The position numbers and the translations under genes are program-made. A stretch of DNA of 64,000 bases from Euphorbia lathyris (taxonomy: Eukaryota > Streptophyta > Magnoliopsida > Malpighiales > Euphorbiaceae). Below are positions 34,083 to 46,437 of the stretch, in pieces (the first letter of the stretch is position 1; each line of letters starts with the position of its first letter). The stretch covers positions 16,148,001 through 16,212,000 of the forward strand of contig NC_088917.1 of assembly GCF_963576675.1 (NCBI RefSeq). The letters run 5' to 3'. The notes under the pieces are model-generated. The model saw only the letters and a list, made by a program, of their open reading frames with translations, did no database searches and was not told the origin of the DNA.

Positions 34083-35717
34083 CTCCTGAAGTGCTTTTTC
34101 GTTCTAGCTTATCTCGTCCATAGTCAGCATCAGTATATCCAATCAGTGTGAAGTCACTTGTATTTGGATACCATAAACCTGCATTAACTGAGCTCTGCAA
34201 ATATCTGAAAATTCTTTTTACAGCAATTAAGTGAGATTCCCTGGGATCAGCTTGATATCTTGCGCAATAACATACTGAGTACTCAATATCAGGTCTACTG
34301 GCAGTAAGATAAAGTAAAGAGCCTATCATACCTCGATATAACCTGCTGTCTACAGACTTACCTTTCTCGTTAGCACAAAGGACCGTTTCAGTACCCATTG
34401 GGGTTGATATGGGCTTACATTCTTCCATATCAAACTTCTTTAACATTTCTTTGGCGTACTTAGACTGACTTATGAAGATGCCATTCTTACCTTGCTTGAT
34501 TTGAAGTCCAAGGAAGAAGTTAAGTTCGCCCATCATAGACATTTCGAACTCAGTTTGCATCTGTTTGCTAAACTCTTTACACATAGACTCGTCAGTAGCA
34601 CCAAAAATTATGTCATCTACGTAAATTTGTGCAAGTAGGATATGTTTACCCTTTTTCTTAATGAACAAGGTTGTGTCAGCTTTGCTTCTGACATAATTCC
34701 TGGTCAGCAGGAAGTTGGTCAACCTTTCATACCAAGCTCTTGGAGCTTGCTTTAGACCGTATAGGGCCTTTTTGAGTTTATAAACGTGGTTTGGAAATTT
34801 TGGATCTTCAAACCCTGGAGGCTGACTAACATATACCTCTTCGTTTATAAAGCCATTAAGAAATGCACTTTTAACATCCATTTGATATAGTTTAAAGTTC
34901 ATGAAACTAGCATAGGCACACAGTATTCGTATAGCTTCTAACCTAGCAACGGGTGCAAAGGTTTCACCGTAGTTAATGCCCTCTTGCTGACTATAGCCCT
35001 GGGCTACAAGTCGGGCTTTATTTCTGACTACATTGCCTTGCTCATCTAGTTTATTCCTAAAGACCCACTTAGTTCCTATGGTTTTTTGATTTCTAGGTTT
35101 AGGTACTAAATCCTATACCTCATTTCTTGTGAATTGATCAAGCTCTTCTTGCATAGCGTTGATCCAATATTCATCGTGCTCAGCATCAGCAAAATTCTTT
35201 GGCTCATGCACTGAGACGAAGGCAACATTGCTGAGATACTTTCTAAGCTGATCTCTTGTCATCAGCTTGTTGTCAGCAGCATCAAGAATGGACTTCTCCG
35301 AGTGTCCTCTTGGAATTTTTATTTCTTTGGGTAATGTTGAGTTGGTTGGAACAGGTGTTTCTACAATCTTTGCAGGAATAGATTGGTCATCAAATGTTAT
35401 TTCATTCTCTTGCTTACCTTTGGTCAGCCCTTGTATAGATGACTCAGAGGCTTTATTTTGATCAGCGGAAGCTGAGCTTGGTTCATCTTCAGTGAGCTGA
35501 GTTGTCTTCCCTGCAGGGTCAGCTTCATCGAACTCAACATGGACAGACTCTTCTACAATCTGAGTTCATTTATTATATACCCTATATGCTTTGATGTTAG
35601 TTGAGTACCCTAAAAAGATCGTTTCGTCAGCTTTGGCATCAAATTTTGCAAGATTATCTTTTGTGTTGAGTATAAAACACTTACACCCAAAGGCACGAAA
35701 GTAGCCAATGCTGGGCT
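34083..35717 (-). pseudogene. Outer element pol, integrase end to RNase H
   Basis: Minus-strand pol continues here between the two inserted elements. IGYFRAFGCKCFILNTKD ends the integrase. The reverse transcriptase follows, with [26 protein letters not shown] and [10 protein letters not shown]. Two point stops are visible: TGA at 35566-35568 where the relative has CGA (Arg), and TAG at 35113-35115 where the relative has TGG (Trp). The sequence is cut at 35717 by the plus-strand Sirevirus-like element and at 34083 by the copia element. Confidence 0.9.
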
Positions 35718-37054
35718 TGTTGAAACACCTTTCCACATAATTTTGATTTGACAAAATTGTTTAAGTATAATTTAAAATACATATTCTAAACACACTAAGT
35801 TTAAATGCTTTGATTTATGCTACTAATGTGTTTGTTTAATGTTGAGTTAAAACTGTTATAAGACATAAGGATTAAATGGCCCAAGCCCAATACGGAAGCC
35901 AAGGCCCAAGTCAAACAACTTAGTACACTCGGCCCGCGTATGTCAAGACGTTGCCGTTTTGAAACAAAACGCAACTCAGCAAACGGAAGGATCTAGAAGA
36001 CCTTCGGGAACAACTTCAAGTTGAAGCTGCTGAGTAGTCTCGACAAACGTACAAGACAACAGATGGCAAAGGAAAACTTCCAGACAAAGTGTTTCCTCTT
36101 TTGGCAAAGTTCAGATGACACAGTATGCTGTCCAATTGACCTTACCATAAAAGGAGAGACCATCTGCTGAGCTGACCGAGGACAGAAGATACACGATTGT
36201 GATTGGCCGAGAGCTCTGAGCAAGTCAGGATGACAACGACATATAGCCGTTTCCCTCCAACGGTTATTTCGAAATTCGAAATGACCGATGCCCATACGTC
36301 TCTATAAATAGTGCCATCACAAGCTTCATTCCACACAGAACTTGATCAAGCAGTTACGCTGACCAAATTTCTACACAAGTTCTGCAAGCAAGAAGCAAAG
36401 CAAATCTTACACTACAATTTCTTATATTTGTGTAAAAGTCTAGAGTGATTGTTAAATCATCTAAAGTGTCTTAGCACATCTTTGTATTAGGAAAAAACAC
36501 TTATCATTTCTAGAGATAGAAAGGAGAGGCTGAGTACTCGGTTTTAAGTACTCAGCGTGAGATTAGGATTGAGTAGAAGTATAGAGGAAGGTACTCTTGT
36601 CATACTCAATTGCTGATATTGTAAAGGGTTTGAGGCTCTACCTTTAAAGAGCTCAGTAGAGGATTTGAAATCTCGGAACGTGTTCCGGGGACAGGACGTA
36701 GGCTTAGAAGAAGCCGAACCTGGATAAATCTGCTGAGTGAAGTATTTCTTACCTTTAACTCCTTATTTATATTGCTTGCTTTAAATAATCAAAACTGACC
36801 AAGTAAAGAGGTCAAATTGAGTTGTGCGCGTTGAACGTCTGAGCTCAGGAATAGACTCTAAGTGCTATCTCCTGACTCAAGCTAAGAAACTGACCTAGTC
36901 ACCTGTTGACTAAGCCAGTATCTTGTTGTTTACTCAACGTCGCTGTTCAAACCTTTTTCTTTAGAAAAAGAAGTCTGCCCTAATTGCGAAAAAGTTTAAA
37001 TAGTTCCTAACCCCCCCTTGGAACTATACTTGCAACCTTACAAGGGACCAACAA
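35718..37054 (+). repeat. 5' LTR of plus-strand Sirevirus-like element
   Basis: TGTTGAAACACC to GGGACCAACA. A TATA-like CTCTATAAATAG lies near 36299. A hairpin with arms GCTGAGTACT and AGTACTCAGC lies near 36530-36557, in the transcribed part. Many CTCAG and CTGAC words occur. Confidence 0.93.
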
Positions 37055-37056
37055 GT

Positions 37057-37068
37057 GGTATCAGAGCT
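37057..37068 (+). promoter_or_regulatory. Primer binding site, initiator tRNA-Met type
   Basis: TGGTATCAGAGC starts two bases after the LTR end. Confidence 0.9.
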
Positions 37069-37115
37069 TAAAAGCTCACTCTAAAAGGTCTAACAACCTT
37101 GAGCTGATCCCTACC

Positions 37116-38455
37116 ATGGGCGAAAATAGCACTCGGTTTCTCCCTGGAAACCAAACAACTCAAATACTGCCTGAGGGGCTGTCCATTACTAGGCCTCCCA
37201 TATTCTTCGGGTCAAACTATACCTTCTGGAAGAATAGGATGAATAACTTCATTCAGGCTACAAATATGAGTGTCTGGCTATCTATAGTCCAAGGCCCATT
37301 TGTACCTGTCGAGGTTGTGGCTGGCCAAACAGTTGTAAAAGCTGAGGCCAAATGGACAGAGGATGATCTTAAGAAGCTCCAAAACCATGCTTCGGCTATC
37401 AATATGCTTCACTGTACGCTCGATGCTGCAGAATATAATAAAATCTCAGGTTGTGAGTCGGCACAAGAGATCTGGAGAAAGCTGGAAGTCACCTACGAGG
37501 GAACAAATAAAGTAAAAGAATCCAAGGTGAATCAGCAGATGAGACTGTACGAGCTGTTCGAGATGAACAATGATGAGGGCATTTCAGACATGAACGCAAG
37601 GTTTACCAACATCATTAATGAGCTCAAGAGACTTGGGAAAATCTTCACTGAGGAAGAACAAGTCAAAAAGATTCTCAGGAGTCTTCCTAATGACTGGCAA
37701 GCAAAGAAGACAGCAGTTGAGGAAGCTCAGGATTTAACCACCTACAAATACGACGAACTCATCGGTTCATTGCTGACCCATGAGATATCCATGAAAAACT
37801 TTGAGGTGAAGGAAAAATCTGAAGACAAGAAGCAGAAGTCACTTGTCATGAAAGCTGACTCCACTGACGGGAGTTCAACTGAAGACAAGAAGCAGAAGTC
37901 ACTTGATATAGTTAATGCCCTGAGTGATCTCTATACACTTGTCAAGAAGTGTAATAAGAAAGTTAGAGCACTCAGCAGGCGCTGTGACGAAGTGGAAGAG
38001 GTCAAACTGAGTGACCTCAGATTCCTTCTTCAGGACAACTCGACTCTGTATGATAACATGAAGATCATGCATGAGTATGTCTCTGAAGTCCAGTCAGTTT
38101 CAAAGAAACTGAGGAAGGACGTCACAACCATCCAGAACCAACTAAAGGTTCCAAATAAAAATAACATTCCTCTGAGAACTCAGTACCAAGGTACTCGGCA
38201 GAGATGGAATCCCCAGCGAAAAGTCCAGTGTGACTTTTATGGGAAGTTAGGACACACCACTAAGGTGTGCTGGCACGCTCAGCACTAGGGTGCTGAAAAG
38301 TCAGTAAAAAATCATAAACAGAAGATCAGTTGTGACTTCTGTGGAAAGAATGGCCATACTGTCCATGTATGTCGCCATAAAATAAAATATGATGCTATAC
38401 CTGTTGCACCTAACAAGTCAGGACCCAAAAAGAATTGGGTACCTAAAAGTAACTA
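37116..38455 (+). pseudogene. Sirevirus-like gag with one in-frame stop
   Basis: The frame opens at ATG 37116 (MGENSTRFLPGN). A copia gag core follows (FGSNYTFWKNRMNNFIQ, IWRKLEVTYEGTNKVKE, VKKILRSLPNDWQAK). A lysine-rich linker contains a repeated EDKKQKSL block, then a coiled-coil-like stretch. The first zinc knuckle is damaged (CDFYGKLGHTTKVCWH has Tyr for the second Cys). TAG at 38286-38288 ends the frame, but in the same frame a second, intact knuckle (CDFCGKNGHTVHVCRH) follows, up to the true stop near 38453. Confidence 0.9.
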
Positions 38456-38461
38456 GTTACA

Positions 38462-40289
38462 ATGCAGGTAAGCTTGAGATGTGCCGAGAAGTCAAAGATG
38501 TGGTATATTGACAGCGCATGCTCAAGGCATATGACGGGTGATGAAACTCAGTTCATCACGTTTGAGCGTAAACGAGGAGGGAGCGTAAGTTTTGGAGACA
38601 ACAAGAAGGGTAAGATAGTAGGGTCAGGAACCATCGGAGGTAATCCTACTATTGAATCTGTCTCCCTAGTCAGCGGACTCAAATATAACTTACTCAGCGT
38701 AGCTCAGCTATGTGACAATGGGAGAAAAGTTATATTTGATGCTACTGGATGTAAAATATACGAGGGTAAAACAAATGAGTTAATTTTAACTGCCCCTCGG
38801 ATAGATAATGTCTTTATGCTAGACTTAGAGAAAAAGTTTTCAAAAACTGTGTGCTTAGTATCAAAGGAAGAAAATTCCTGGCTATGGCACAGGAGACTTG
38901 GTCATGTAAGCATGGACCTCCTGGCCAAACTAGCAAGAAAGCAATTGGTTGAAGGACTGCCTGAACTTAAATTTCAAAAAGATCAGTTATGCCACGCTTG
39001 CCAAGCTGGAAAACAAACCAAGCAATCTTTTCATAGCAAAAATATTGTCTCAACTAAACGTCCGTTAGAGTTGCTACACTTGGATCTCTTTGGTCCAGTC
39101 CAGCCGCTGAGTCTGGGTGGAAGAAGATTTTCCTTGGTCATTGTAGATGACTTCTCTCGGTATACGTGGGTTATCTTGCTGACCAGCAAGGATGAGACCT
39201 TTGAGACATTTTCAAATTTGGTTAGAAAAATTGAAAATGAAAAAGACCTAAAATTAGCTCATATCCGTAGTGATAACGGTGGAGAATTCAAGAACCAAAA
39301 GTTTGTTGAATTCTGTGAAGCCAGCGGCATTGACCATAATTTTTCTGCTCCTAGAACACCTCAGCAAAATGGGGTTGTGGAAAGGAAGAACAGAACTCTG
39401 GTTGAAATAGCCAGGACAATGCTGGATGAGCATAGGCTTCCAAAGTATTTTTGGGGAGAAGCTGTTAACACAGCATGTTATATTCTTAATAGGGCTCTAG
39501 TTAGACCTATACTCAAGAAAACCCCCTATGAACTTTGGAAAGGACGAAAGCCCAATATTGGATACTTTCGTGCCTTTGGCTGTAGATGTTTTATTTTAAA
39601 TACCAAAGATAGCTTAGCAAAGTTTGATTCAAAAGCTGATGAGGCTATCTTTTTGGGCTACTCAACAAACAGCAAAGCATACAGAGTTTTTAATAAACGA
39701 ACTCAAGTTTTAGAAGAGTCTATACATGTAGAGTTCGACGAAACTGACCCTGCAGGTAGATACCAGCCGCTGACTGAAGATGGTCCACACTCAGTAACCA
39801 TCGCTGACCCAGAACCAGCTACTGAGTCATTCACGAAAAGGCTGACCAAGAGTAAGAGTGATCCTAAGATTACTTTTACTGACCCATCTACTTCTGCAGA
39901 GATTGTTGAAACAGAAACAGCACAAGACATAAATCTACCTAAAGAGATAAGGATCCCAAGAGGGCACTCAGAGAGTGCGATCCTTGATTCTGCTGGGAAT
40001 ACCCTGATGACGAGGAATCAACTCAGGAAGTACCTCAGCAATGTTGCCTTTGTCTCAGTACAAGAACCGAAGAATTTCGCTGAAGTTGAGTACGATGAAT
40101 TCTGGATGAACGCAATGCAAAAGGAGCTCGATCAATTCAGAAGAAACGATGTATGGGAGCTAGTACCTCATCTAAAGAGTCAAAAGACCATCGGAACAAG
40201 ATGGGTCTTCAGGAATAAGATGGATGAACAAGGAAACGTAGTCAGGAACAAGGCAAGGCTTGTAGCTCAGGGCTACAGTCAGCAAGAAG
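38462..40289 (+). pseudogene. Sirevirus-like pol, protease to start of reverse transcriptase
   Basis: The frame is minus one relative to gag. Protease WYIDSACSRHMTGD (Asp-Ser-Ala rather than the usual Asp-Ser-Gly) is near residue 13. The integrase zinc region WLWHRRLGHVSMD with CHAC is near 139. Catalytic aspartates are in HLDLFGPV (about 206) and RSDNGGEF (about 268), and glutamate in NGVVERKNRT (about 305). The reverse transcriptase begins near 546 (TIGTRWVFRNKM). It is cut at 40289 by the hAT element; the remainder starts at 42328. Confidence 0.92.
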
Positions 40290-42319
40290 TAGGGCTGGGC
40301 ACAGTTCGGTCCAAGTCGGGGATTTATGAATCTCCAGTATTGGATTGAAATTCGGAGATTAATAAAAGGAAATCTCCAGGATTGGATTGAAAGAATAAAT
40401 CTCCAGAATTGAATTGCCCCAAAATTTCAGACCAGTCCAGTTCGGGGATTCGGAGATTCGGTTCCGGTCCAATCCAATATAATTTTTCGGTGATTCGGAT
40501 AAATATCTAATAGTTTAAGTCCTAAAAAATAAATTAAAAATTTAATTTACAAGATAATAAAATATAAAATTTTATTATCTTACATAACTTGAAATAAATT
40601 ATATTTTTTTTAGGAAGTAAACAACATTCATTAAAAGTTACAGAAGACAAAAGGCTAAAAAAACCCACAAAATCAAAGTTACAAAATAACAAATCCATAA
40701 AAACAAACAACCTTTAATTCAAAAAAGACAACACTTCATTAGCAAAATCTCTCTAATCATCATCCCAATTTGTAATTGAATTTTTTTAACACAACAAATT
40801 TCTTGTTTTCCAAAGCAAAGGCAGTAAAAGCCAAACATCAACCTAAACATATAAAATTTACCATATTAGTGAATCAACAAATGTTAAATTAATTAGCTTT
40901 CACTTTAATAAAATTAAACAGCACACTAGCAAAAAGTAAAAGGAAAAAAATATGCTTACCAAAGTGCATTTGATTCGGTTAAAAAAACCTTAGATATCCA
41001 ATTGAAATATGGATAAAAAAGATGATGCAATTTCAAGATCAGAACTAATTTCTACAAATTAAATAACATTTATATAGTTAGTATTCATAAACATTTAATT
41101 AAAATAAAACTATGAAATATATTTGCTAAGTAAATATTACATTCTTCAATAGCTTCAAGATCTTCAACTTCTTCTTCATGCTTGAAAGCTTGAGTTGAAG
41201 TTTTCAACCAATCTTGACAATAAATCAAAATTGCAGCTGTAGCAGGAGTTAAGGAACTCCTAAATTGATCCAAAGTTCTACCACTTATGCTAAACGTAGA
41301 TTCAGAAGCCACAATTGAGCATTGAATTGCAAAAACATCTTTTACAACTTTGGATAAAGCAGGATATTGCATAGCATTAACCTTCCACCACAATAGAAGA
41401 TCAAACTCAATTACATATTTTTCAGGTGCCTCATTGACATATCTTTCCCATTCTCCCTCAATTGACATATCTTTATCAATATTCAAAAAATAATCATCAA
41501 TCTCATCATCAATGTCATCATCCGCTTCATCCAAACTAGAAGAATGTGCTCCAAGATGGAGGTGGCGGCGTGCGAGGTGGAGGTGGCGGCGTGCGAGGTG
41601 GTAGCGGCGATGGAGGTGGTAGCGACGTGCGATGTGTGAGGTGGTAGCAGCGGCGTGCGAGGTGGTAGCGCGATGGAGTGCAATGGAGGAGATAGAACCC
41701 TAGAAAAAAATCGAAGCAGAGAGAATGGATAAAAGAAGCACGAGATTCTATTTTATAAAATGTTAAAAAATTTTAATATTTAAAACTTCTAATATTTGTT
41801 ATTTAATTAAATGGTTAATATGAAGTAGAATTGGTTTAGATGGTTAAGGCGATTAATAATATTCCATTTGGTTAGGTGTTTGATACTCCATGTCTACATT
41901 TTAGGTAAATATTTTTTATTTTATTTTATAAACAGGAATTAATCGGGATAATTTTTATGACTATATAATAATGTTATACCTTATTAATAAATTAAAAATT
42001 TATATTATTGTAATTAGTTTACCAAACCTTACAAAATATATAACTACATATTATATAATATTTCTCTTTATATAAAGTTAATGTATGAAATATAAATTTA
42101 TTATTGCTAAACTTTCGGTTATTTCAGTTCGGTCCAATCCAATCCAATCCGGTTATTGGTCCGGTCCTGGATAAATTTCGGTCCAGTTCGGTGATGAAAA
42201 GTCAACGGTCCAATCCAGTTCGGTTCTCCAAAAAAAGTCAACGGTCCGGTCCAATTCCGGAGTTTTTTCCTCGGATATTCGGTCCGGTCCAGTATCTCCA
42301 GGATCCGCGCCCAGCCCTA
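40290..42319 (-). mobile_element. hAT element, internally deleted
   Basis: Terminal inverted repeats TAGGGCTGGGC / GCCCAGCCCTA and an exact 8-bp duplication GCAAGAAG (40282-40289 and 42320-42327) define the element. Subterminal regions at both ends are filled with GGTCCGGT, GGTCCAATCC and CGGAGATTCGG repeats, probable transposase sites. Inside, only the C-terminal part of a transposase is present on the minus strand, so at 2030 bases it is a deletion derivative. Confidence 0.92.
41085..41534 (-). pseudogene. hAT transposase C-terminal dimerisation domain
   Basis: 149 residues with an acidic start then FDLLLWWKVNAMQYPALSK, VASESTFSISGRTLDQFRSS and AAILIYCQDWLK, the hATC dimerisation domain of plant Ac-like transposases. 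The BED zinc finger and the RNase-H-like catalytic core are absent. At the upstream side a GGTGGCGGCGTGCGAGGTGG-type repeat (41560-41680) replaces the rest of the gene. Confidence 0.9.
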
Positions 42320-43631
42320 GCAAGAAGGTATTGACTACGGTGAGACCTTTGCCCCAGTGGCAAGGCTAGAGGCAATTAGAATTCTATGTGCATATGCATC
42401 TTACATGAATTTTAAATTATTCCAAATGGATGTCAAAAGTGCATTTCTTAATGGAGTTATAAACGAGGAGGTTTATGTAAATCAACCTCCAGGTTTTGAG
42501 GACCCTAAGTTCCCAAACCATGTTTACAAACTCAAAAAGGCTCTGTACGGCCTCAAGCAAGCACCACGTGCTTGGTATGAGAGGCTGACCAGTTTCCTGC
42601 TGACTAGAAATTACGTCAGGGGTAAAGCTGATACAACCTTATTCATTAAGAAAAAGGGTAAAGATACCCTGCTGGCCCAAATTTATGTTGATGATATAAT
42701 ATTTGGTGCAACTAACGAATCAATGTGCAAGGAGTTTAGCAAACAAATGCAGACTGAGTTTGAAATGTCCATGATGGGAGAACTCAACTTCTTCCTCGGT
42801 CTTCAAATTAAACAAGGAAAGAATGACATCTTCATCAGTCAAGCCAAATATGCCAAAGAGATATTAAAGAAATATGACTTGGAGAATTGCAAGCCAATAT
42901 CCACTCCTATGGGCACTGACACTGTCCTCTGTGCTGACGAGAATGGTAAGTCAGTAGACAGCAAATTATATCGAGGTATAATAGGCTTTTTACTTTACTT
43001 AACAGCCAGTAGACCGGACATTCAGTTTTCAGTATGCTACTGTGCTAGATATCAATCTAACCCTAAGGAATCTCATTACATTGCTGTAAAAAGAATCCTT
43101 AGATACTTGCAAAGCTCAGTGAATGCAGGTTTGTGGTATCCAAATACTCATGATTTTACACTCATTGGATACACTGACGCTGACTATGGACGAGATAAGC
43201 TGGAACGAAAAAGCACCTCTGGAGGATGCCACTTCTTAGGAAGCTGTCTTGTATCCTGGTTCAGCAAAAAGCAGGCGTCAGTAGCCTTGTCTACCACTGA
43301 AGCTGAGTACATTGCTGCTGGTCATTGTGTTGCTCAAGTCCTATGGATTAAGCAACAGTTTGAAGACTATGGTGTTCAAACGAAGACAATTGAAGTCAAA
43401 TGTGACAACAAAAGTGCAATTGATCTTTCCAAGAACCCAATTCAACACAGCAGAATGAAGCATGTCAGCATCAGACATCACTTCATTAGAGACCATGTAC
43501 TCAAGGGTGAAATCAAGCTGACCTTTGTCCCAACGGACGAACAGCTTGCGGATATCTTCACGAAGCCACTGGCCCGTGAGCAGTTCAGCATACTGAGAGA
43601 AGCAATTGGTATGTTTAATCCTCTTCAGTAA
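42320..43631 (+). pseudogene. Sirevirus-like pol, reverse transcriptase and RNase H
   Basis: After the hAT element the frame resumes with [35 protein letters not shown] and [10 protein letters not shown]. The RNase H domain (SWFSKKQASVALSTTEAEYI, CDNKSAIDLSKN, ADIFTKPLAREQF) ends at TAA 43629-43631. Insert plus duplication is 2038 bases, which accounts exactly for the frame change between the two halves; no other break is visible in pol. 43632-44112 is the spacer before the third ORF. Confidence 0.92.
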
Positions 43632-43995
43632 ATTCCTGTGCTAAATGAATATGAATGCTGAGTGAATTACTATGCTGAATGGTTGATTGTTTGCTAAGTA
43701 ACTCATTGAAATTGATTGAACATTAAATACTGAGTAACTTGCACACTGAGTAAATTAGTTTAAACTTAAACTTTAAAATCATCCGTAAATGCATTACTGA
43801 CCACTCAGAATATCAAACGCTTGACATTCTAAATACTGAGTGTTAGATCCGTTAGCATAAATGCAAAGCACGCGTATAGCCCTAGGATGACGTATTCGTC
43901 GTATGTGTCATAAATGCCAGGATCTTTGTCGGTACACAATCCCAAGGCAAAACTGACACATGGATTCGATTAAGATCCACACCGTTCATTTCGTC

Positions 43996-44003
43996 TATAA
44001 ATT
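43996..44003 (+). promoter_or_regulatory. Conserved TATA-like box before third ORF (plus copy)
   Basis: TCTATAAATTATGGG lies 110 bases before the ATG at 44113. The following leader is CT-rich (CTTCTTCTCTC) as in plant 5' leaders. GTGTCATAAATG and TGTCGGT lie upstream (43908-43935), as in the minus-strand copy. Confidence 0.55.
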
Positions 44004-44112
44004 ATGGGAATTTCCCATCTTTTATTCTTTACGCTTAATCAATTCTAAAGGCAAAGAAACTACCTTGAACTTCTTCTCTCTCAAATTCCTCTAATTTTCT
44101 CATCTTCGAAGA

Positions 44113-44664
44113 ATGACTAAGTTATCCTTTAATGTCTCCGATGCCGGTCACCAAAAGGCCAGCTCCGATGAACCTACTGGAAATCCCCCTACGCCGAGCA
44201 AGGGAAAAACTGGCCAAAACTCAAACTTTGGTCAAGGAAAGACTGTGAAAATCCGAACCTACTCCAAAGTGTTTGAGAACGTACGTGAATGGAAGGTTGA
44301 GCCCTCCAGATGGGTTTCGGAGCACTTCGTACAGAATGAACAGCCATTTGCCGAATGGATTTCCAAGAATGAATGGACTGGGCTGTTCTCAGTCAGGGAT
44401 GAAATTTATCCTGACCTAGTGAGGGAGTTTTACCATAACCTCAAGGTTGCCAGTGACTCCACCGACTACCTATGCACTGAAGTAAGGCAAAACCATCGTC
44501 ATCAACCCTATGTATATAGGAAACCTTCTCCAACTGAAAACTGAGGGAGCAAGGAAGAAAATCGGGAGATCGGGACAAGACAAACTATGTACACAGCTTC
44601 TGCAAACCTGAGGGCTACTCAGGAGAAGTCTCAGCTTCTTCGATGGGTCAGCACCAGAAAATGG
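44113..44664 (+). pseudogene. Third ORF, N-terminal part
   Basis: MTKLSFNVSDAG begins 143 open residues with FAEWISKNEWTGLFSVRDEI and DLVREFYHNLKVASDSTDYL, clearly related to the N-terminal domain of the third ORF of the minus-strand copy. A frameshift near 44500 leads to an early stop at 44542-44544; related sequence goes on until the Athila-like element at 44670. Confidence 0.85.
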
Positions 44665-44669
44665 CTCAC

Positions 44670-46206
44670 TGATAGGGGTCAAAACCCCTATCTTTGGGTA
44701 CGGTTTTATTACGGGTTTTAGAGTTATTTGGTTAATAAGCGAGCAATTCTCGCATTTAAATGCTTTTGTGTGAGTTAGTTAGAAATTGGAAACGTTCTAT
44801 TCACTTTTCGTCGTTTAGCATGCATATTAGAATACCGTTATCTTTTGAAGCTAATTGGTCCGTCAAAAGTCGCACCAAACGAAGCGTTTGCTCAGAATAA
44901 GCGATTGACGGATCAATTTGGCTTTTGGACTAATGTTTTCCGGAGTTTTTATGCGTGTGCAGGTGTGAAGTCGGACAAAAAAGGGCGCGGAGCTCATCAA
45001 GCTTGGATCGAGCACGTTTCGGGCGAAAACGCTCGGCGAGCAGTGCCCCACGGGCCATTTTTGCTCGCCGAGCAGGGGGGCTGTTCGGCGCGAGCAGCAC
45101 TGCTCACCGAGCAGCCTTCCCTGCTCGGCGAGCAGCCCTGCGGGAATTGGTCAAAAAGACCAATTCCGCCCCCACGAAGCCACGTTCGGCCCCACGTCTT
45201 CCTACACCAACTAGGACACGAAAATAGGTCAAAACGAGGCCCGAGACGCGTCTATAAATAGGAATTTTCAATTGTAAATTAAACATCTTTCGTTTTTGTA
45301 AATTATTTTAGCTTTCCCCTTGTAATTCCTCTTCATCTTCTCCATCTTCCTCAACCTCCATTGAAGCTCCTTCAAAGCTTTTCCTCGAGGAATTATCAAG
45401 GTCCATCCTTAAGATCAAGTCACCGGCTGCAGAGTAAACAGGTTCCCTGAAAGGGATTTTTGTATCTCCTTTTATCTTTCCATGTTTGTACTCTTTGATA
45501 CAGTTGCCGAACTTGACTTATTGTATCTTGTGACAATTATCTTCGCCTTTAATAATAATTTAGCTCTTGTTTTGTTCTATGATTATTTGTCTAATCTCTG
45601 TCTTACGCTTTATTCAATTGGTTTAACTCATTCAAAAGCCCCAAAATCTAGTAGGCACATATTGCGAGCTGAATCTGACCTAGTCAGAGCCTAGGAGATT
45701 GACGACCTCTTAGTTGATTAAGCGCCAATTTACTAAGCCTTAGACCTAGTTTCGGCCTTAGGGAATCACGCGCTAGGAACCTCAGGAGGGTAAGTAGGGT
45801 TAATCGCCTTGAATACAAGTGACTCAGATTAGGTTTTTATTCAATAGACTTGATAATCTATCTTTATTATTATCGTTCATACCATGTTCCTTCGAATAGT
45901 TTCATTAATGAAAGATCAATTAGGGGTAGAGTAACTTAGTTAGGCGTAGAATAACTCAGCTAGAATTAGATAACTAGTTAGAATTAGATAACTTAGCTAG
46001 GATTAGCATAATTCAACCTAGGAGTAGATTAATTAAACAAACCAAACTCAAAACCCCCTAAGCCTAGATAACATCCGAGACCGAGTAGCTTGATACTTGC
46101 AGAAATAAATCCTGTGGACGATAACCTGGACTTAAACCAGAAATTTATTACTTGATAACGACGGGGTACACTTATCCCTTAGTGAGGTTTCCCAAAAACC
46201 GCATCA
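44670..46206 (+). repeat. 5' LTR of Athila-like element
   Basis: 1537 bases. Compared with the 3' LTR it lacks a segment of about 43 bases after CGTTTAG (near 44818) and about 70 bases of a palindrome array. A TATA-like CTATAAATAGG lies near 45250. Confidence 0.92.
45031..45133. repeat. Palindrome array in 5' LTR (5 units)
   Basis: Units of type GCTCGGCGAGC start at 45031, 45063, 45083, 45102 and 45123. Some vary by a base (GCTCACCGAGC) or have a longer centre (TCGGCGCGA). They lie just upstream of the TATA-like box. Confidence 0.9.
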
Positions 46207-46212
46207 AGTTTT

Positions 46213-46230
46213 TGGCGCCGTTGCCGGGGA
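46213..46230 (+). promoter_or_regulatory. Primer binding site, tRNA-Asp type
   Basis: TGGCGCCGTTGCCGGGGA follows six bases after the LTR end, the typical Athila-group primer site. Confidence 0.85.
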
Positions 46231-46437
46231 TTTATTTCTTCTGCAATATCGAACCAAAGGTCGACTTGTTAGTTTAGGCATTCCTTGTGAATATCCTTTG
46301 TTTATATCGTTTATACTTGTTTATATATAATTCTTTATAACTTCTATACTTGTTCATATCTTTTGTATTTGTTCTATATACTTTTACTTATCAACTTTTG
46401 TGCTAGAACTTCACTTTTTCTTAGCATTCTCTGATCA

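Noticed and set aside
35993..36336. Frames of 64-100 residues, repeated at 55666-56009
   Set aside because: They are antisense in the Sirevirus-like LTRs and duplicated with them.
44845..45286. Frames of 60-138 residues, repeated in part at 49340-49854
   Set aside because: They lie in the Athila-like LTRs and result from the GC-rich palindrome array.
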